The notes beneath the pieces were generated by a model. That model saw nothing but the letters and a program-made list of their open reading frames with translations, had not been told where the DNA came from and did no database searches. Below, piece after piece: positions 35,329 through 44,144 of a DNA stretch of 64,000 bases. Every line of letters begins with the position of its first letter. Position 1 is the stretch's first letter. The translations under genes and the position numbers were made by a program. This DNA comes from Myxococcales bacterium (GTDB taxonomy: Bacteria > Myxococcota_A > Polyangia > Polyangiales > Polyangiaceae), in assembly GCA_016703425.1 (NCBI GenBank), contig JADJCA010000023.1, positions 42,863 through 106,862 of the forward strand. Direction: 5' to 3'.

Positions 35329-36756
35329 ATGGGAGACAGCTCGGTTCCCGCGCCCGGCGAGGTGATCGCCGGGCGCTATTGCATCGAAAGCGTGGTTGGC
35401 GAAGGCGGCGTGGGCGTCGTCCTCGCGGCAGTCCATCTGGAGCTTGGGCATCGGGTGGCCGTCAAGGTGCTGGGCGAGCACCGCTCGGCCTTTCAGATCG
35501 AACGCTTTCGTCGCGAGGCCCAGCTGGTCGCGCGGCTCCAAACGGAGCACGTCGCGCGGGTGACGGACTTCGGCTTGCTCGCGAGCGGCGCGCCCTACGC
35601 GGTGATGGACTACCTCGAAGGTCGCGACCTCGAAGAGGAGCTCAAGGCTCGGGGACCGCTGCCCATCGAGGAAGCGGTCGGCTACATCCTCGCCGCCTGC
35701 GAGGCGCTCGCCGAGGCTCACGCCAACGGCATCGTCCACCGAGACATCAAGCCCAAGAACATGTTTCTGGCCCGCAAGGTCGGCGGCGTAACGATCCTCA
35801 AGGTGCTCGACTTCGGTCTCGCGAAGGCCGGGCCGCTCGACGCGAGCATCACGCGCACGCAAGACATCTTCGGCTCCCCCGCGTACATGGCGCCGGAGCA
35901 GATGCGCTCCGCGAAAGACGTCGATGCCCGCGCGGACATCTGGGCCCTCGGCGCCACGCTGTATGAGCTTCTCACGGGCGCGCCGCCCTTCGAAGCTCCG
36001 TCGGTCGCTGAGGTCTGCGCGCTCGTGCTGAAGGAGCCAGCGCCCTCGGTTCGATCGAAGCGACCGGACGTGACGCACGTCTTGGCCCGCATCATCGACA
36101 AGTGCCTCCAGAAGGAGCCGCAAGAGCGCTTCGGGACCATCCTCGAGCTCGTGCAGCGGCTCGAGGCATTTGGCGCGGCGAAGCACGCAGGGATCGCGAA
36201 GCACATCGAGGCCATCGCCGCGTCGACGCCGTCCTCGGGCCCGTTCTTGCCGCTTTCCCCTCCGTCTCAGCGGGAGCCGTCGCCGACGTCTCGTTCATCG
36301 GTACCCGGCGACGCCGCTCGCGCTGGGCGTCCCGCGGGAAAGAGCAGCCTCGACATCTCCGTCGAGCTGCCGCGATCGGAGCAAGCGACCCTTGCGGAGG
36401 TGCTCGTCGTCCCGGGTCCGACGCGCCGACGCGCGGTGGCCGCGATGGCGGTTGTCGCGCTCGCGGTCCTCGCCGGCGTGGCGCTCGTGTTCACGCGACC
36501 GCAGCAAGGAACGGCCTCGGCGGCGCTCCTCGCCGCTCCCGGCCAGGTGCTCGCGAGAGCCCCGGCGGCCGCGGCCTCCGACGCTTCCGCGGAGGCCCGT
36601 GCACAAGCGCCACTCGCGGCGTCGGCGGAGGTCGGCCCGCCGCAGGCTCACGCGCCGGCGGACGCTGGCTCGCCATCGGCGGGCGGGCTCGCGGTCGACG
36701 CGGCCGCCGCAGTGCGGAAGGCGTCCAAAGCGGAGCCGCGGTCGAAGAGGAAGTGA
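35329..36756 (+). CDS. Serine/threonine protein kinase, tail-anchored
   Basis: A 475-residue Pkn-type kinase. The catalytic domain is at about residues 15-275: glycine loop VGEGGVGVV, ATP-binding Lys in HRVAVKVLG, catalytic HRDIKPKN, DFG in VLDFGLAKA, and activation-segment end GSPAYMAPEQM. A Ser/Pro-rich linker leads to one membrane span near residues 362-382 (AVAAMAVVALAVLAGVALVF) and an Ala/Pro-rich outer tail with no recognisable sensor. ATG 35329 is picked because the kinase domain begins soon after and upstream extensions are Arg/Pro-rich non-coding sequence. Substrates are unknown; no phosphatase is adjacent. Confidence 0.93.
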   Translation: MGDSSVPAPGEVIAGRYCIESVVGEGGVGVVLAAVHLELGHRVAVKVLGEHRSAFQIERFRREAQLVARLQTEHVARVTDFGLLASGAPYAVMDYLEGRDLEEELKARGPLPIEEAVGYILAACEALAEAHANGIVHRDIKPKNMFLARKVGGVTILKVLDFGLAKAGPLDASITRTQDIFGSPAYMAPEQMRSAKDVDARADIWALGATLYELLTGAPPFEAPSVAEVCALVLKEPAPSVRSKRPDVTHVLARIIDKCLQKEPQERFGTILELVQRLEAFGAAKHAGIAKHIEAIAASTPSSGPFLPLSPPSQREPSPTSRSSVPGDAARAGRPAGKSSLDISVELPRSEQATLAEVLVVPGPTRRRAVAAMAVVALAVLAGVALVFTRPQQGTASAALLAAPGQVLARAPAAAASDASAEARAQAPLAASAEVGPPQAHAPADAGSPSAGGLAVDAAAAVRKASKAEPRSKRK

Positions 36757-36912
36757 GCGCAGCGACGCGCACGAACTCGAAGGGCTTGCCGGCGCATGTC
36801 GACCTACGAGCTGCGACCGATCGACGCCCGCAAGTGAACCAAGGGCGCGCGCGGCCAGGGCGCTGCGAATAGTCTTGCTCGCTAATCCGTCTCTCTTCGC
36901 CTCGGAGGCCTC

Positions 36913-37167
36913 ATGAACGTCTGGAAGCTCAGCACCGTTGCCCTTGCGGGCGCACTCGCGACAACCATCGGTTTCGGTCACGTCAGCCTGGCACAAGCCG
37001 AGCCGCAGCCCCACATGCAAGCCGCACTCTCGGCGCTCAAGGTGGCGAAAGAGCAACTCGAGAAGGCGAGTCACGACAAGGGCGGGCACCGCGTGAAGGC
37101 TCTCGGCCATACCAAAGACGCCATCGAGCAGGTCCAAAAAGGCATCGCCTTCGACGACAAGCACTGA
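36913..37167 (+). CDS. Small exported helical protein
   Basis: An 84-residue protein with a signal peptide (cleavage after SLAQA) and a mature part of about 55 residues forming two amphipathic helices (AALSALKVAKEQLEKASHDKGGHRVKALGHTKDAIEQVQKGI). The DKGGHR turn and the His residues recur in small periplasmic proteins of several Proteobacteria that I recall only as uncharacterised. The AGGCCTC site precedes the ATG. Its position after the kinase gene (156 bases) does not prove a link. Confidence 0.75.
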   Translation: MNVWKLSTVALAGALATTIGFGHVSLAQAEPQPHMQAALSALKVAKEQLEKASHDKGGHRVKALGHTKDAIEQVQKGIAFDDKH

Positions 37168-37323
37168 GTCCCCAAGTTCGGTCGGGCGCGTCACATCGCC
37201 GCCAACGTCATCGCAGATGTAGCAACGTGTGCCACGCCATGGCCGGCGGCCAGAGGACCGTCGCTCCTTCGCGCTACTCTCGCGGGGTTTCTTGAGCGGT
37301 CTGTCCCTTGCAGCGGCAAGCGC

Positions 37324-37965
37324 ATGCGACCGCACAGCGATTTCCTTCTCGTGGCGCTTCTATCGATCGGCTCGATCAGCCTTGCGGCGTGTGGTGGCGC
37401 GATCAGCGAGCCAGAGTCGGACGCCACTCGCACGGCTGCGCCGGCAGGCGGCGGGGGAACCCCCGGCGCGTCACCCGGCGTGTCACCTGGGGGCGGACCG
37501 AGCGTGGCCCCGGACGCCATGCCCGGGCGGCCGCCGTCGGTGCCGCTCGCCGTTGATGCGGCGGTCCTTCGCGTGACGCTCGCGCGCGTGCGCCTCGGAG
37601 CGCCGTCCGGATGCGACAGCCAATACCGGTCCGTGGACTACGAACGTGCGACCCAGACGATGAAGTGGCCGGGCTGCGCCTTCGCGGGCGGTCAGAAGCC
37701 GAGCGGGCCTAGCCAGGACTACCCGACGGTGGAGCGCGTCCTCGACGACGGTGAGGCGATTCGCGTGGAGCAGGCTCTCCAAGCGATCACCTACACCCCA
37801 AACCCGCCGTGCGGAGGCTATGACGGGCGCGAGCACTTCATGACGACGTTCGGCGCGGGCGGTGAGGTCAAGTACAGCGCGTACAACATCAACTGTTACA
37901 ACTACCGGGCGGCCCCGGGCATCATCGACGCGTACGACGTCCTCGAGTCACTGCGCGGCCCGTAA
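37324..37965 (+). CDS. Lipoprotein, unknown function
   Basis: A 213-residue protein with lipobox LAAC (signal peptide HSDFLLVALLSIGSISLAAC), a Gly/Pro/Ser linker of about 55 residues, and a mature domain with two Cys pairs (PSGCDSQYRS, WPGCAF, NPPCGGYDG, NINCYNY). The sequence between (VERVLDDGEAIRVEQALQAIT, EHFMTTFGAGGEVKYSAYNIN) reads like a small beta-sheet domain. No family recognised. The gap after it (to 38163) holds nothing I can support. Confidence 0.72.
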   Translation: MRPHSDFLLVALLSIGSISLAACGGAISEPESDATRTAAPAGGGGTPGASPGVSPGGGPSVAPDAMPGRPPSVPLAVDAAVLRVTLARVRLGAPSGCDSQYRSVDYERATQTMKWPGCAFAGGQKPSGPSQDYPTVERVLDDGEAIRVEQALQAITYTPNPPCGGYDGREHFMTTFGAGGEVKYSAYNINCYNYRAAPGIIDAYDVLESLRGP

Positions 37966-38163
37966 CGCCGCCACCTCGGGCTACGCGTCTCGCGAGCAGA
38001 CCAGCCCTGACGCCGGCCGGCGGCGACAAGTGCGCCCGCCGTGGGCTTGAGCCCGAGATCTCGAAGCTCGCGAAAGCGCCCCGAGGACTTCATTCCGTGC
38101 TCCGAAACCAAACGCTCAAGCGCGCCGGCTGAGACGTTCGCCGTCGCTTTCGCGCCGCTTGCG

Positions 38164-38799
38164 TCAGAAGGTCGCGTCGACCTTAGGCGCGTAAATCGTC
38201 ATGGAGTGAAAGCGCGTGTTCGGCGCTCCAGGCGCTTCGGTCACGCTGACGCAGTAGCTCGCGGTTTGACCGGTTGGCGTTGCCGAGAAATCGATGGTGC
38301 CCTTGAACCCGGACGCAAAGCGCTCGGCGCCGAGCTTCTCACAATCGGAGGAGAGCGGATCGCACCCGATGGCGAGCTCTGCGCCGGGCATCGCGCCGCC
38401 GTTGAAGTCGATGTGGCCGCCGGTTGTCGCGGCGACGCGCCACCAAAAGAAGACGGGCGCGGCGAAGGTCCCCGCGACGATGATGAGCTCGCCTGCGTCG
38501 CAGCAGTTCATGGCGATGGCCTTGCCGCGCGCTTCGAGGACCGGCACCTCGTCGCCGTTGACGAAGAGGCGCGGCGCCGTGCCCGTGCAGAGCCCCGAAG
38601 GTGGAACGCCGGCTTCCCGCGTCGTCGACGCGTCGGGCGCGGCGACCACGGGGGCGGACACGCCAGGAGCGCCTGCGTCGCTACCGGTGGGGGCGGATTC
38701 GGCGATGGCGCCGCACGACGCGGTCGCGAACGCGGCGAGGCCAAGGACGGGCATGGCGCGAACCAGGCGAACGAGGCAGACGACGGTGCAAGCGTGCAT
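38164..38799 (-). CDS. Lipoprotein, unknown function
   Basis: A 211-residue protein started at ATG 38799, where a hydrophobic signal begins and ends in the lipobox TASC. An Ala/Pro/Asp-rich linker is followed by a beta-rich domain (APRLFVNGDEVPVLEARGKAIAMNCCDAGELIIVAGTFAAPVFFWW) with CC and later cysteines (AIGCDPLSSDCEKLG, ASYCVSV). Longer extensions upstream have no signal. It diverges from the membrane kinase gene at 38977. Function unknown. Confidence 0.72.
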   Translation of the reverse strand: MHACTVVCLVRLVRAMPVLGLAAFATASCGAIAESAPTGSDAGAPGVSAPVVAAPDASTTREAGVPPSGLCTGTAPRLFVNGDEVPVLEARGKAIAMNCCDAGELIIVAGTFAAPVFFWWRVAATTGGHIDFNGGAMPGAELAIGCDPLSSDCEKLGAERFASGFKGTIDFSATPTGQTASYCVSVTEAPGAPNTRFHSMTIYAPKVDATF

Positions 38800-38976
38800 C
38801 GGTACTCCGGGCGCCGACCACAGGCCGCGCCGAGGAGGCTTAGCGCGGGCGACACCTCGCGGCCAGCGGTCAAGGCGGCGACGCACCGCGGGAGGCGCGT
38901 CGTTTGCGTCCTCGAGCGTTTTGGTAAGGCCGATTGGTAGGGCCGGGGAACGAGCCGTACGCCGCGCGCGAGGCAC

Positions 38977-40662
38977 GTGTATGACTGGTCCTTGGATTCC
39001 ACCGGAGGCGCAGTCGACCAAGAGCTGCGGCAAGCCCGGCTCGCCCGCTTCGGTCGCGACCTCTCCTTCGTGAACCTCGGATATGTCGCGGTGATCACCG
39101 CCACAGCGCTTTTCGTGGGGCGCGCCCCTTTCAGTCGCGCCAGCGTCCCACTCCTCGTCGTCATCGTTGCGTTCGCTGCGATGTGGCTCCTCTTACGCGG
39201 CGCGCCGCGCTCCCGACGATTCGTTCGCGTCGTCGAATTCTCGGCGCTGTTCGTCGGCACGACCGCGTTCTCATCGATGGCGCTCGTCTTAGACCTCACG
39301 GCGTCGCCCGACATGATCGTGCGCACGGGCCTCACGTACATCCTCCTCGTCTACGCCGTCTACGTCCCGTCGACGGCACGGCACACCCTGATCGTCGCCG
39401 CGCTCATGACGGTGCCGCTGCTCGGCTGCATCTTCGTCGCGTTCCGTTCGTGGGATCCCGCGCTCCACGATCCGCCCGCGGCCATCTGGCCCAAAGGCCA
39501 GGTCGGCGACATCGCCTTCATCGCGACGTTCGTTTCGTTCGTCATTTGGGGCATCGCCGCGGCGATCGCCGTGGCCTTCTCGCAGCTCGTTCATGGCCTC
39601 CGCAAGGCGGTGAAAGACGTCCAGCGGCTCGGACAATACACGCTCGAGAAGAGGCTCGGCGAAGGCGGGATGGGCGTGGTCTACCGCGCGTCCCACGCGA
39701 TGCTGCGTCGCCCCACCGCCATCAAACTCCTCTCGCCCGACCGTGCCGGCAAAGACGCGCTCACGCGCTTCGAGCGCGAGGTGCGGCGCACCGCGATGCT
39801 CACGCATCCCAACACCGTGACCGTCTTCGACTACGGACGCACGACCGACGGCGTCTTCTACTACGCGATGGAGCTCCTCGAGGGCGCAGCGCTCGACGAG
39901 CTCGTCGAAGTGGCAGGTCCCCTGCCGGAGGAGCGCGTCATTCACTTGCTCGAGCAGGTTGCGGGATCGCTCGCCGAGGCGCACGACGCTGGGCTCATTC
40001 ATCGCGACATCAAGCCTGGCAACATCCTCGTCGTCGATCGCGGCGGCATCTCGGACTTGGTCAAGGTCGTCGACTTCGGTCTCGTGAAAGATGTCGGCTA
40101 CAAGGCGTCCGACGTGGCCGCGTCGGAGCCGGCGCTTACGATGACGAACGCGATCACCGGGACGCCACTCTACATCGCGCCTGAGAGCGTCACGGCGCCA
40201 GTCACGGTCGACGCGAGGACGGACATCTACTCCGTCGGCGCTGTCGGCTATTGGCTGCTCACGGGCACGCACGTCTTCGGCGGACGCTCGATCCTTGAGG
40301 TTTGCGCGCATCACCTGCATTCGGTACCCGACGCCCCGTCGGCGCGGCTCGGCAAGCCCGTGTCGGTCGATCTTGAGGCCGTGCTCCTCGCGTGCTTGGC
40401 GAAGCGACCGGAAGATCGGCCCGCTTCAGCGCACGTCTTGCGCGAACGCCTTCAGGCCTGCGTCATGGCGGGTCGGTGGACGAACGCGCGCGCCGCCGAC
40501 TGGTGGAAGGCCCACCGCCACGAACTGCGGTCTGGTGGCGCGTCTGGTGGCTCGTCTGGTGGCTCGTCTGGTGGCTCGTCTGCTGGCGCGGGCTCGGGCG
40601 CGCCCCGCGTGGAGGGCGATGCGTCCGTTCCGCCTCTCCTGGTCACGCGCGTCGCCGACTAG
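38977..40662 (+). CDS. Membrane serine/threonine protein kinase with N-terminal polytopic domain
   Basis: A 561-residue kinase with an inverted plan compared with the one at 35329. Residues about 30-205 form five or six membrane helices (FVNLGYVAVITATALFVG, VPLLVVIVAFAAMWLLLRG, HTLIVAALMTVPLLGCIFV, IAFIATFVSFVIWGIAAAIAVAF). The kinase domain follows at about 222-480: GEGGMGVVYRA, Lys in RRPTAIKLLS, LIHRDIKPGNIL, VVDFGLVKD, GTPLYIAPESV. The C-terminal tail has four GGSS-type repeats. The start is GTG 38977; no ATG in frame precedes the first helix. The polytopic domain may sense a membrane signal. Type similar to Sorangium-group kinases. Confidence 0.9.
   Translation: MYDWSLDSTGGAVDQELRQARLARFGRDLSFVNLGYVAVITATALFVGRAPFSRASVPLLVVIVAFAAMWLLLRGAPRSRRFVRVVEFSALFVGTTAFSSMALVLDLTASPDMIVRTGLTYILLVYAVYVPSTARHTLIVAALMTVPLLGCIFVAFRSWDPALHDPPAAIWPKGQVGDIAFIATFVSFVIWGIAAAIAVAFSQLVHGLRKAVKDVQRLGQYTLEKRLGEGGMGVVYRASHAMLRRPTAIKLLSPDRAGKDALTRFEREVRRTAMLTHPNTVTVFDYGRTTDGVFYYAMELLEGAALDELVEVAGPLPEERVIHLLEQVAGSLAEAHDAGLIHRDIKPGNILVVDRGGISDLVKVVDFGLVKDVGYKASDVAASEPALTMTNAITGTPLYIAPESVTAPVTVDARTDIYSVGAVGYWLLTGTHVFGGRSILEVCAHHLHSVPDAPSARLGKPVSVDLEAVLLACLAKRPEDRPASAHVLRERLQACVMAGRWTNARAADWWKAHRHELRSGGASGGSSGGSSGGSSAGAGSGAPRVEGDASVPPLLVTRVAD
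40531..40590 (+). repeat. Five tandem 12-base repeats in kinase gene tail
   Basis: Five copies of a 12-base unit close to TCTGGTGGCTCG encode Gly-Gly-Ser-Ser type repeats in the C-terminal tail of the membrane kinase. Such a tract can change length by slippage and acts as a flexible linker in the protein. Confidence 0.8.
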
Positions 40663-40706
40663 GAGCACGGCCACCGTCGAGGATCTTTCCGCAACGCGCC
40701 TCCCGC

Positions 40707-41366
40707 TTACGGAACCGACAAGGCCACTTCGACGTCCTGACCCGCCACGACGGTCACGGGCTTCGTCCCTCGCACGGCGGGAGTCACCGCTCGACTGTTG
40801 ACCTCGACGACGTAGTCGCCGGGCGCGATGCTCTCGAGCGTCGCTCGCTTCGCCTGACACGACTCTTGGACTTCCTTCACCTTGTTCGTGAGCGCGGTCC
40901 CCGACGTCGGCGGTCGATAGAGGGCGACGAAGTAAGGCTGAACGACTCCCGGGGGGCAGCCGTTCCACGTGACGTTCACGTTCGATGCCTTGGGCCGCAA
41001 TGTGAGATCGAGCGGGCCGCTCACCTTCCCGTCAGGGAACGACGCGGTCATCGAGGCCTCGAAGCGGGGCGTTCCCGCGCCGTCGAGCCCCTCAGCCTTG
41101 ATCCCATAGCTGCCCGTCGTGATGTCGCCGAGGTCGCCGGCCCCGGCCGCGCAGGCGAACTCACTGGCGGCCGATGCTCCGCCCGGCGGAGTTACGGTGA
41201 CCTTCACCTTCTCGACCTTGTTCGAGGCGCAATCGCCGCTCCCGAACTTCCACGCGAGCGAGAGCTTGTTGTTGGCGTCGCCTTCACCACTGCAGCCAAG
41301 GAGGCACACGAGAAGCGGGATGGTTCGAGTGTGCGTCAGTTTCGTTGAGACGGTGCCGATGTGCAT
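40707..41366 (-). CDS. Lipoprotein, unknown function
   Basis: A 219-residue protein started at ATG 41366, giving a signal peptide (IPLLVCLLGC). The mature part has two immunoglobulin-like or carboxypeptidase-regulatory-like beta segments (KVEKVKVTVTPPGGAS, TTGSYGIKAEGLDGAGTPRFEAS, IAPGDYVVEVNSRAV), ending in a strand typical of PEGA/CNA-B-like folds. Cysteines at GDCASN, FACAAG, NGCPPG and ESCQAK likely pair. Longer starts upstream are not supported by a signal. Convergent with the kinase gene. Confidence 0.72.
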   Translation of the reverse strand: MHIGTVSTKLTHTRTIPLLVCLLGCSGEGDANNKLSLAWKFGSGDCASNKVEKVKVTVTPPGGASAASEFACAAGAGDLGDITTGSYGIKAEGLDGAGTPRFEASMTASFPDGKVSGPLDLTLRPKASNVNVTWNGCPPGVVQPYFVALYRPPTSGTALTNKVKEVQESCQAKRATLESIAPGDYVVEVNSRAVTPAVRGTKPVTVVAGQDVEVALSVP

Positions 41367-41459
41367 CTTGCAGCAAAGACTACAGGGCGACGTCCTGTTC
41401 CGGGATCCATCGTTCGGACATTGGGGGACGGCCCCGGGTTGCTGTTCGGCGGCACCCCC

Positions 41460-41485
41460 TTTCTCGACCCGATTTCTCGACCCGA
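41460..41485. repeat. Tandem 13-base duplication
   Basis: Two exact, adjacent copies of TTTCTCGACCCGA lie in the 356-base gap upstream of the lipoprotein at 40707. The gap otherwise holds one weak open frame (see 41494). The duplication could be a small slip event or a pair of binding sites; nothing in the sequence decides. Confidence 0.6.
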
Positions 41486-41493
41486 ACGGGGTC

Positions 41494-41706
41494 ATGATGC
41501 TCGGCGCGCAAGCGTACAGCGCCAAGCGATCGGCGACGTACCTCTTGAGCGCCGCGGACGGCGCCGAGTCTCGCGTCGTCGAGCACTTCGCCGGCGCTAC
41601 GATGGCCGCCGTCGCGAACGCAGACGCTGCGCTTCGCTGCGAGAGCTGCGTGGCCGTGACACGAAGACTCGGCGCGCTTGGTCCTACAGGCCTGGCACGC
41701 GGCTAG
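41494..41706 (+). CDS. Weak open frame, possible short protein
   Basis: ATG 41494 opens a 70-residue frame with moderately GC third positions (LGAQAYSAKRSATYLLSAAD, ANADAALRCESC). There is no clear ribosome-binding site, signal or family. It may be a remnant. The Cys pair near the end is the only notable feature. Confidence 0.25.
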   Translation: MMLGAQAYSAKRSATYLLSAADGAESRVVEHFAGATMAAVANADAALRCESCVAVTRRLGALGPTGLARG

Positions 41707-41722
41707 CAACGCGCCCGTCACG

Positions 41723-42034
41723 ATGCGGTACTCCCTCAAAGGCGCCGTCGGGAGCGTTCTCCTTGGCGCTCTGCTCCTCGGCTGCGCGCCTGGACCCAAC
41801 CCGCTCGTGCATACCGCGACGAATGGTCCGCCCGCCGGCTTCTTCCTTGGGCTCTGGCACGGCGTGATCATCTGGATAACGTTCGTGGTCTCGCTGTTCG
41901 ACCCTTCCGTTGCGGTCTACGAGGTGCGCAATAGCGGGTGGACCTACAACCTAGGCTTCGTGATAGGCGCCGCGTGTCTGCACGGGAGCAGTGGCGGCGC
42001 GGCCGCGAGGCGACGACGGCGAGGCGGCACGTAG
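41723..42034 (+). CDS. Small membrane lipoprotein, conserved hypothetical
   Basis: A 103-residue protein started at ATG 41723: signal peptide with lipobox LLGC, then PGPNPLVHTATNGPPAGFFLGLWHGVIIWITFVVSLFDP, which includes a hydrophobic segment that probably stays in the membrane, and GWTYNLGFVIGAACL as a second. I recall small bacterial lipoproteins with the same GFxLGLWHG ... SLF ... YNxGFxxG pattern, all uncharacterised. The Gly/Arg-rich C-terminus is unremarkable. Confidence 0.72.
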   Translation: MRYSLKGAVGSVLLGALLLGCAPGPNPLVHTATNGPPAGFFLGLWHGVIIWITFVVSLFDPSVAVYEVRNSGWTYNLGFVIGAACLHGSSGGAAARRRRRGGT

Positions 42035-42118
42035 GCGCCGACGTCCGCTCAACCGAGCGTCTGGGGTGGGGCTGCGGGGTGAGGAAGGCGCTCCTGGCGT
42101 GGCCCGACGCGCCGCGCT

Positions 42119-43054
42119 TCAAGTGTCGACGACGGGTGGCATGGCCGAGCGTCGGACGTGAAGCTGGAACACGTCCGCGCGAGCGTAGTGACCGGTGACG
42201 TCGAGAACCCGACGTGCGGGCGCCACGGCGGCGCGATCGATGTCCGCGAAGAGGAGGCCCTTCTCGCGGCGCATCGGTCCGGCGATGAGCTTTCCACCGG
42301 GCGCCACAACGACGGAGTCGCCGTCGTTCACCCACTCGTTCGGGTCCGGGAAAAGCTCGGAGCGCCCCGGGAAGTCGGCGGGGATATCGCTCGCCTCGAG
42401 CGCGGTGCCGCATCCGACGACGAAGCAGCGCCCCTCGCGGGCGATGTGCTGCATCGTTCCGATCCAGCCGTCACCGCTGTCCCACGTGGGGGCGAACAAG
42501 ATCTCCATTCCGTCTGCGTAGAGCGCGTACCGCGCGAGCGGCATGAAGTTCTCCCAGCAGATGAGCGCGCCGACGCGCCCGATCGGTGTCTCGATCGCGC
42601 GCAGGCCCTGCGCGTCGCCTGTGCCCCAGACCATTCGCTCAGGGTTGGTCGGCATCAGCTTACGGTGGCGGTTCTTCACCTCTCCGTCGGCGCCGATGAG
42701 CACGACGGTGTTGTAGAGGGTGCCGCGGCTGAACTCACCGTCGAGCTCGTTGATCCCGCAGAGCACGGTCGTGTCGTTGCGCCGCGCTGCCTCACGGAGC
42801 GGCGCGAGGTCGTCGCGGGCGAGGTCGATCGCGTTCTCGAGCAGCTCGGTGTGGATCTCGCCGATGAGGGTCATGTCGCGACCGGGTCGCAGGCGCCAGA
42901 TCCACGTGGGGTAGCCGGGAAGGAACGTCTCGGGGAACGCGACGAAGCGCGCGCCGCCGCGTGCGGCTTCGTCGACGAGAGCCGCCGCGCGCGCCATGGA
43001 GGCGCGCTTGTCGAGGAGAACGGGCGGGCTCTGCACGACGGCGATGCGGGGCAT
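42119..43054 (-). CDS. Nitrilase / carbon-nitrogen hydrolase family protein
   Basis: A 311-residue hydrolase with the complete Glu-Lys-Cys triad: Glu42 in AFPETFLPGYP, Lys132 in NRHRKLMPT and Cys166 in ALICWENFMP. The CWENFMPLARYALY context after the Cys is that of true nitrilases (nitrile to acid plus ammonia) rather than amidases or beta-ureidopropionases, and the length fits. The ATG at 43054 begins the conserved N-terminal strand; a longer extension is non-coding-like. It diverges from a LysR regulator across a 30-base inverted repeat that is likely its operator. The substrate cannot be told. Confidence 0.93.
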   Translation of the reverse strand: MPRIAVVQSPPVLLDKRASMARAAALVDEAARGGARFVAFPETFLPGYPTWIWRLRPGRDMTLIGEIHTELLENAIDLARDDLAPLREAARRNDTTVLCGINELDGEFSRGTLYNTVVLIGADGEVKNRHRKLMPTNPERMVWGTGDAQGLRAIETPIGRVGALICWENFMPLARYALYADGMEILFAPTWDSGDGWIGTMQHIAREGRCFVVGCGTALEASDIPADFPGRSELFPDPNEWVNDGDSVVVAPGGKLIAGPMRREKGLLFADIDRAAVAPARRVLDVTGHYARADVFQLHVRRSAMPPVVDT

Positions 43055-43122
43055 CCCCCGACTATAGCGCGGGGCCGACCGCGTCAATTCCGGCGCTCGC
43101 CGGGCCTCAGACAACCTTGACC

Positions 43123-43152
43123 GGTGCAACTGCGCCGCAACATAGTTGCACC
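43123..43152. promoter_or_regulatory. Inverted repeat, probable LysR operator
   Basis: Nine-base arms GGTGCAACT and AGTTGCACC separated by 12 bases form a perfect inverted repeat between the divergent nitrilase and LysR genes. The size and position fit a LysR recognition site controlling both. It covers a possible TTG start (43146) for the regulator, which argues that the true start is GTG 43155. An additional arm-like AGTTGCAC is found at 44143-44150. Confidence 0.65.
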
Positions 43153-43154
43153 GA

Positions 43155-44144
43155 GTGGAACCATCAGACCTGAACCTCCTCGTGAACCTCGACGCCCTCC
43201 TGCAAGAGGGCAGCGTCACCGGTGCGGCCCGGCGAGTGGGCTTGTCGACGCCCGCCATGAGCCACGCCCTCGCGCGTATCCGAGAGCGCATCGGCGATCC
43301 GGTGCTCGTACGCTCGGGGCGCGGCATGGTCCTCACCCCCCGTGCCGAGGCGCTAAAGCCGCGCGTTCACGCGGTGGTTCGTGAGGCGCGCCTCACCCTC
43401 GAGGCGGAGGGGCCTTTCGTCGCGCGCGAACTGTCTCGAACGTTCGTCGTGCATGCCACGGACTACGTGCTCACGGTGCTCGGGCTCGCGGTCGACCGGA
43501 TCCTGCGCGAGGAGGCACCGCTCTTGTGCCTACGGTTTGTCCCGAACACGCCTGACGACGCGGCCCAGCTCCGGGACGGCGGGTCGGACCTCGCGGTGGG
43601 CATCTACGGCGAACTGCCACAAGAGATGCGAAGCCGGCAGCTCCTCACGGATCGCTTCGTTTGCGCAGTCCGGAAGGGCCATCCGCTCGCGGCGAGGCGC
43701 CTCTCCCTTGAGCAGTTCGTGCGGCTCTCTCATGTCCAGGTCGCACCGAGGGGAAAGCCGGGCGGCTACATCGACGACGTTCTCCGGGAGAGGGGCCTCT
43801 ACCGGAGAGTCGTTCGCGCCGTACCCTACTTCGTGACGGCTCTTCAGCTCGCCATGGAGACCGACTACGTCGTGACGATCTCCGAACGCATCGCGGCAAG
43901 GCTCGCGCCCGGCTTTGGCCTGAAGGTGCTTGAAGCGCCGCTCAAGCTTCGGCCGTACGCCCTCAGCCTGGTGTGGCATCCGCGGTTCGACGGTGACGCC
44001 GGACATCGCTTCCTGCGCGAGGTGTTCGCGCGGGCCGCGCGCGAGACGGCCGGCGACCACCACGACGAGCCCCGGACTCGACTCGACATTGGCGCAACGT
44101 CCGGCCAGCGGCGAAAGCGGCAGCGGAGAACGCTCAAGTCGTAG
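43155..44144 (+). CDS. LysR family transcriptional regulator
   Basis: A 329-residue regulator. The N-terminal winged helix-turn-helix lies at about residues 5-65 (DLNLLVNLDALLQEGSVTGAARRVGLSTPAMSHALARIRERIGDPVLVRSGRGMVLTPRA), in the NodD/NahR-like style, and the effector-binding domain at about 90-295 (TFVVHATDYVLTVL, SDLAVGIYGELPQEMRS). GTG 43155 is preferred over TTG 43146 because the latter lies inside the probable operator. The gene is divergent from the nitrilase and precedes a DJ-1 family gene, both possible targets. The effector may be a nitrile or related compound (inference only). A basic C-terminal tail is unusual. Confidence 0.9.
   Translation: MEPSDLNLLVNLDALLQEGSVTGAARRVGLSTPAMSHALARIRERIGDPVLVRSGRGMVLTPRAEALKPRVHAVVREARLTLEAEGPFVARELSRTFVVHATDYVLTVLGLAVDRILREEAPLLCLRFVPNTPDDAAQLRDGGSDLAVGIYGELPQEMRSRQLLTDRFVCAVRKGHPLAARRLSLEQFVRLSHVQVAPRGKPGGYIDDVLRERGLYRRVVRAVPYFVTALQLAMETDYVVTISERIAARLAPGFGLKVLEAPLKLRPYALSLVWHPRFDGDAGHRFLREVFARAARETAGDHHDEPRTRLDIGATSGQRRKRQRRTLKS

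Noticed and set aside
39289..40320. 343-codon minus-strand frame opposite the membrane kinase
   Set aside because: Shadow of kinase motifs HRDIKPGN and DFG on the plus strand.
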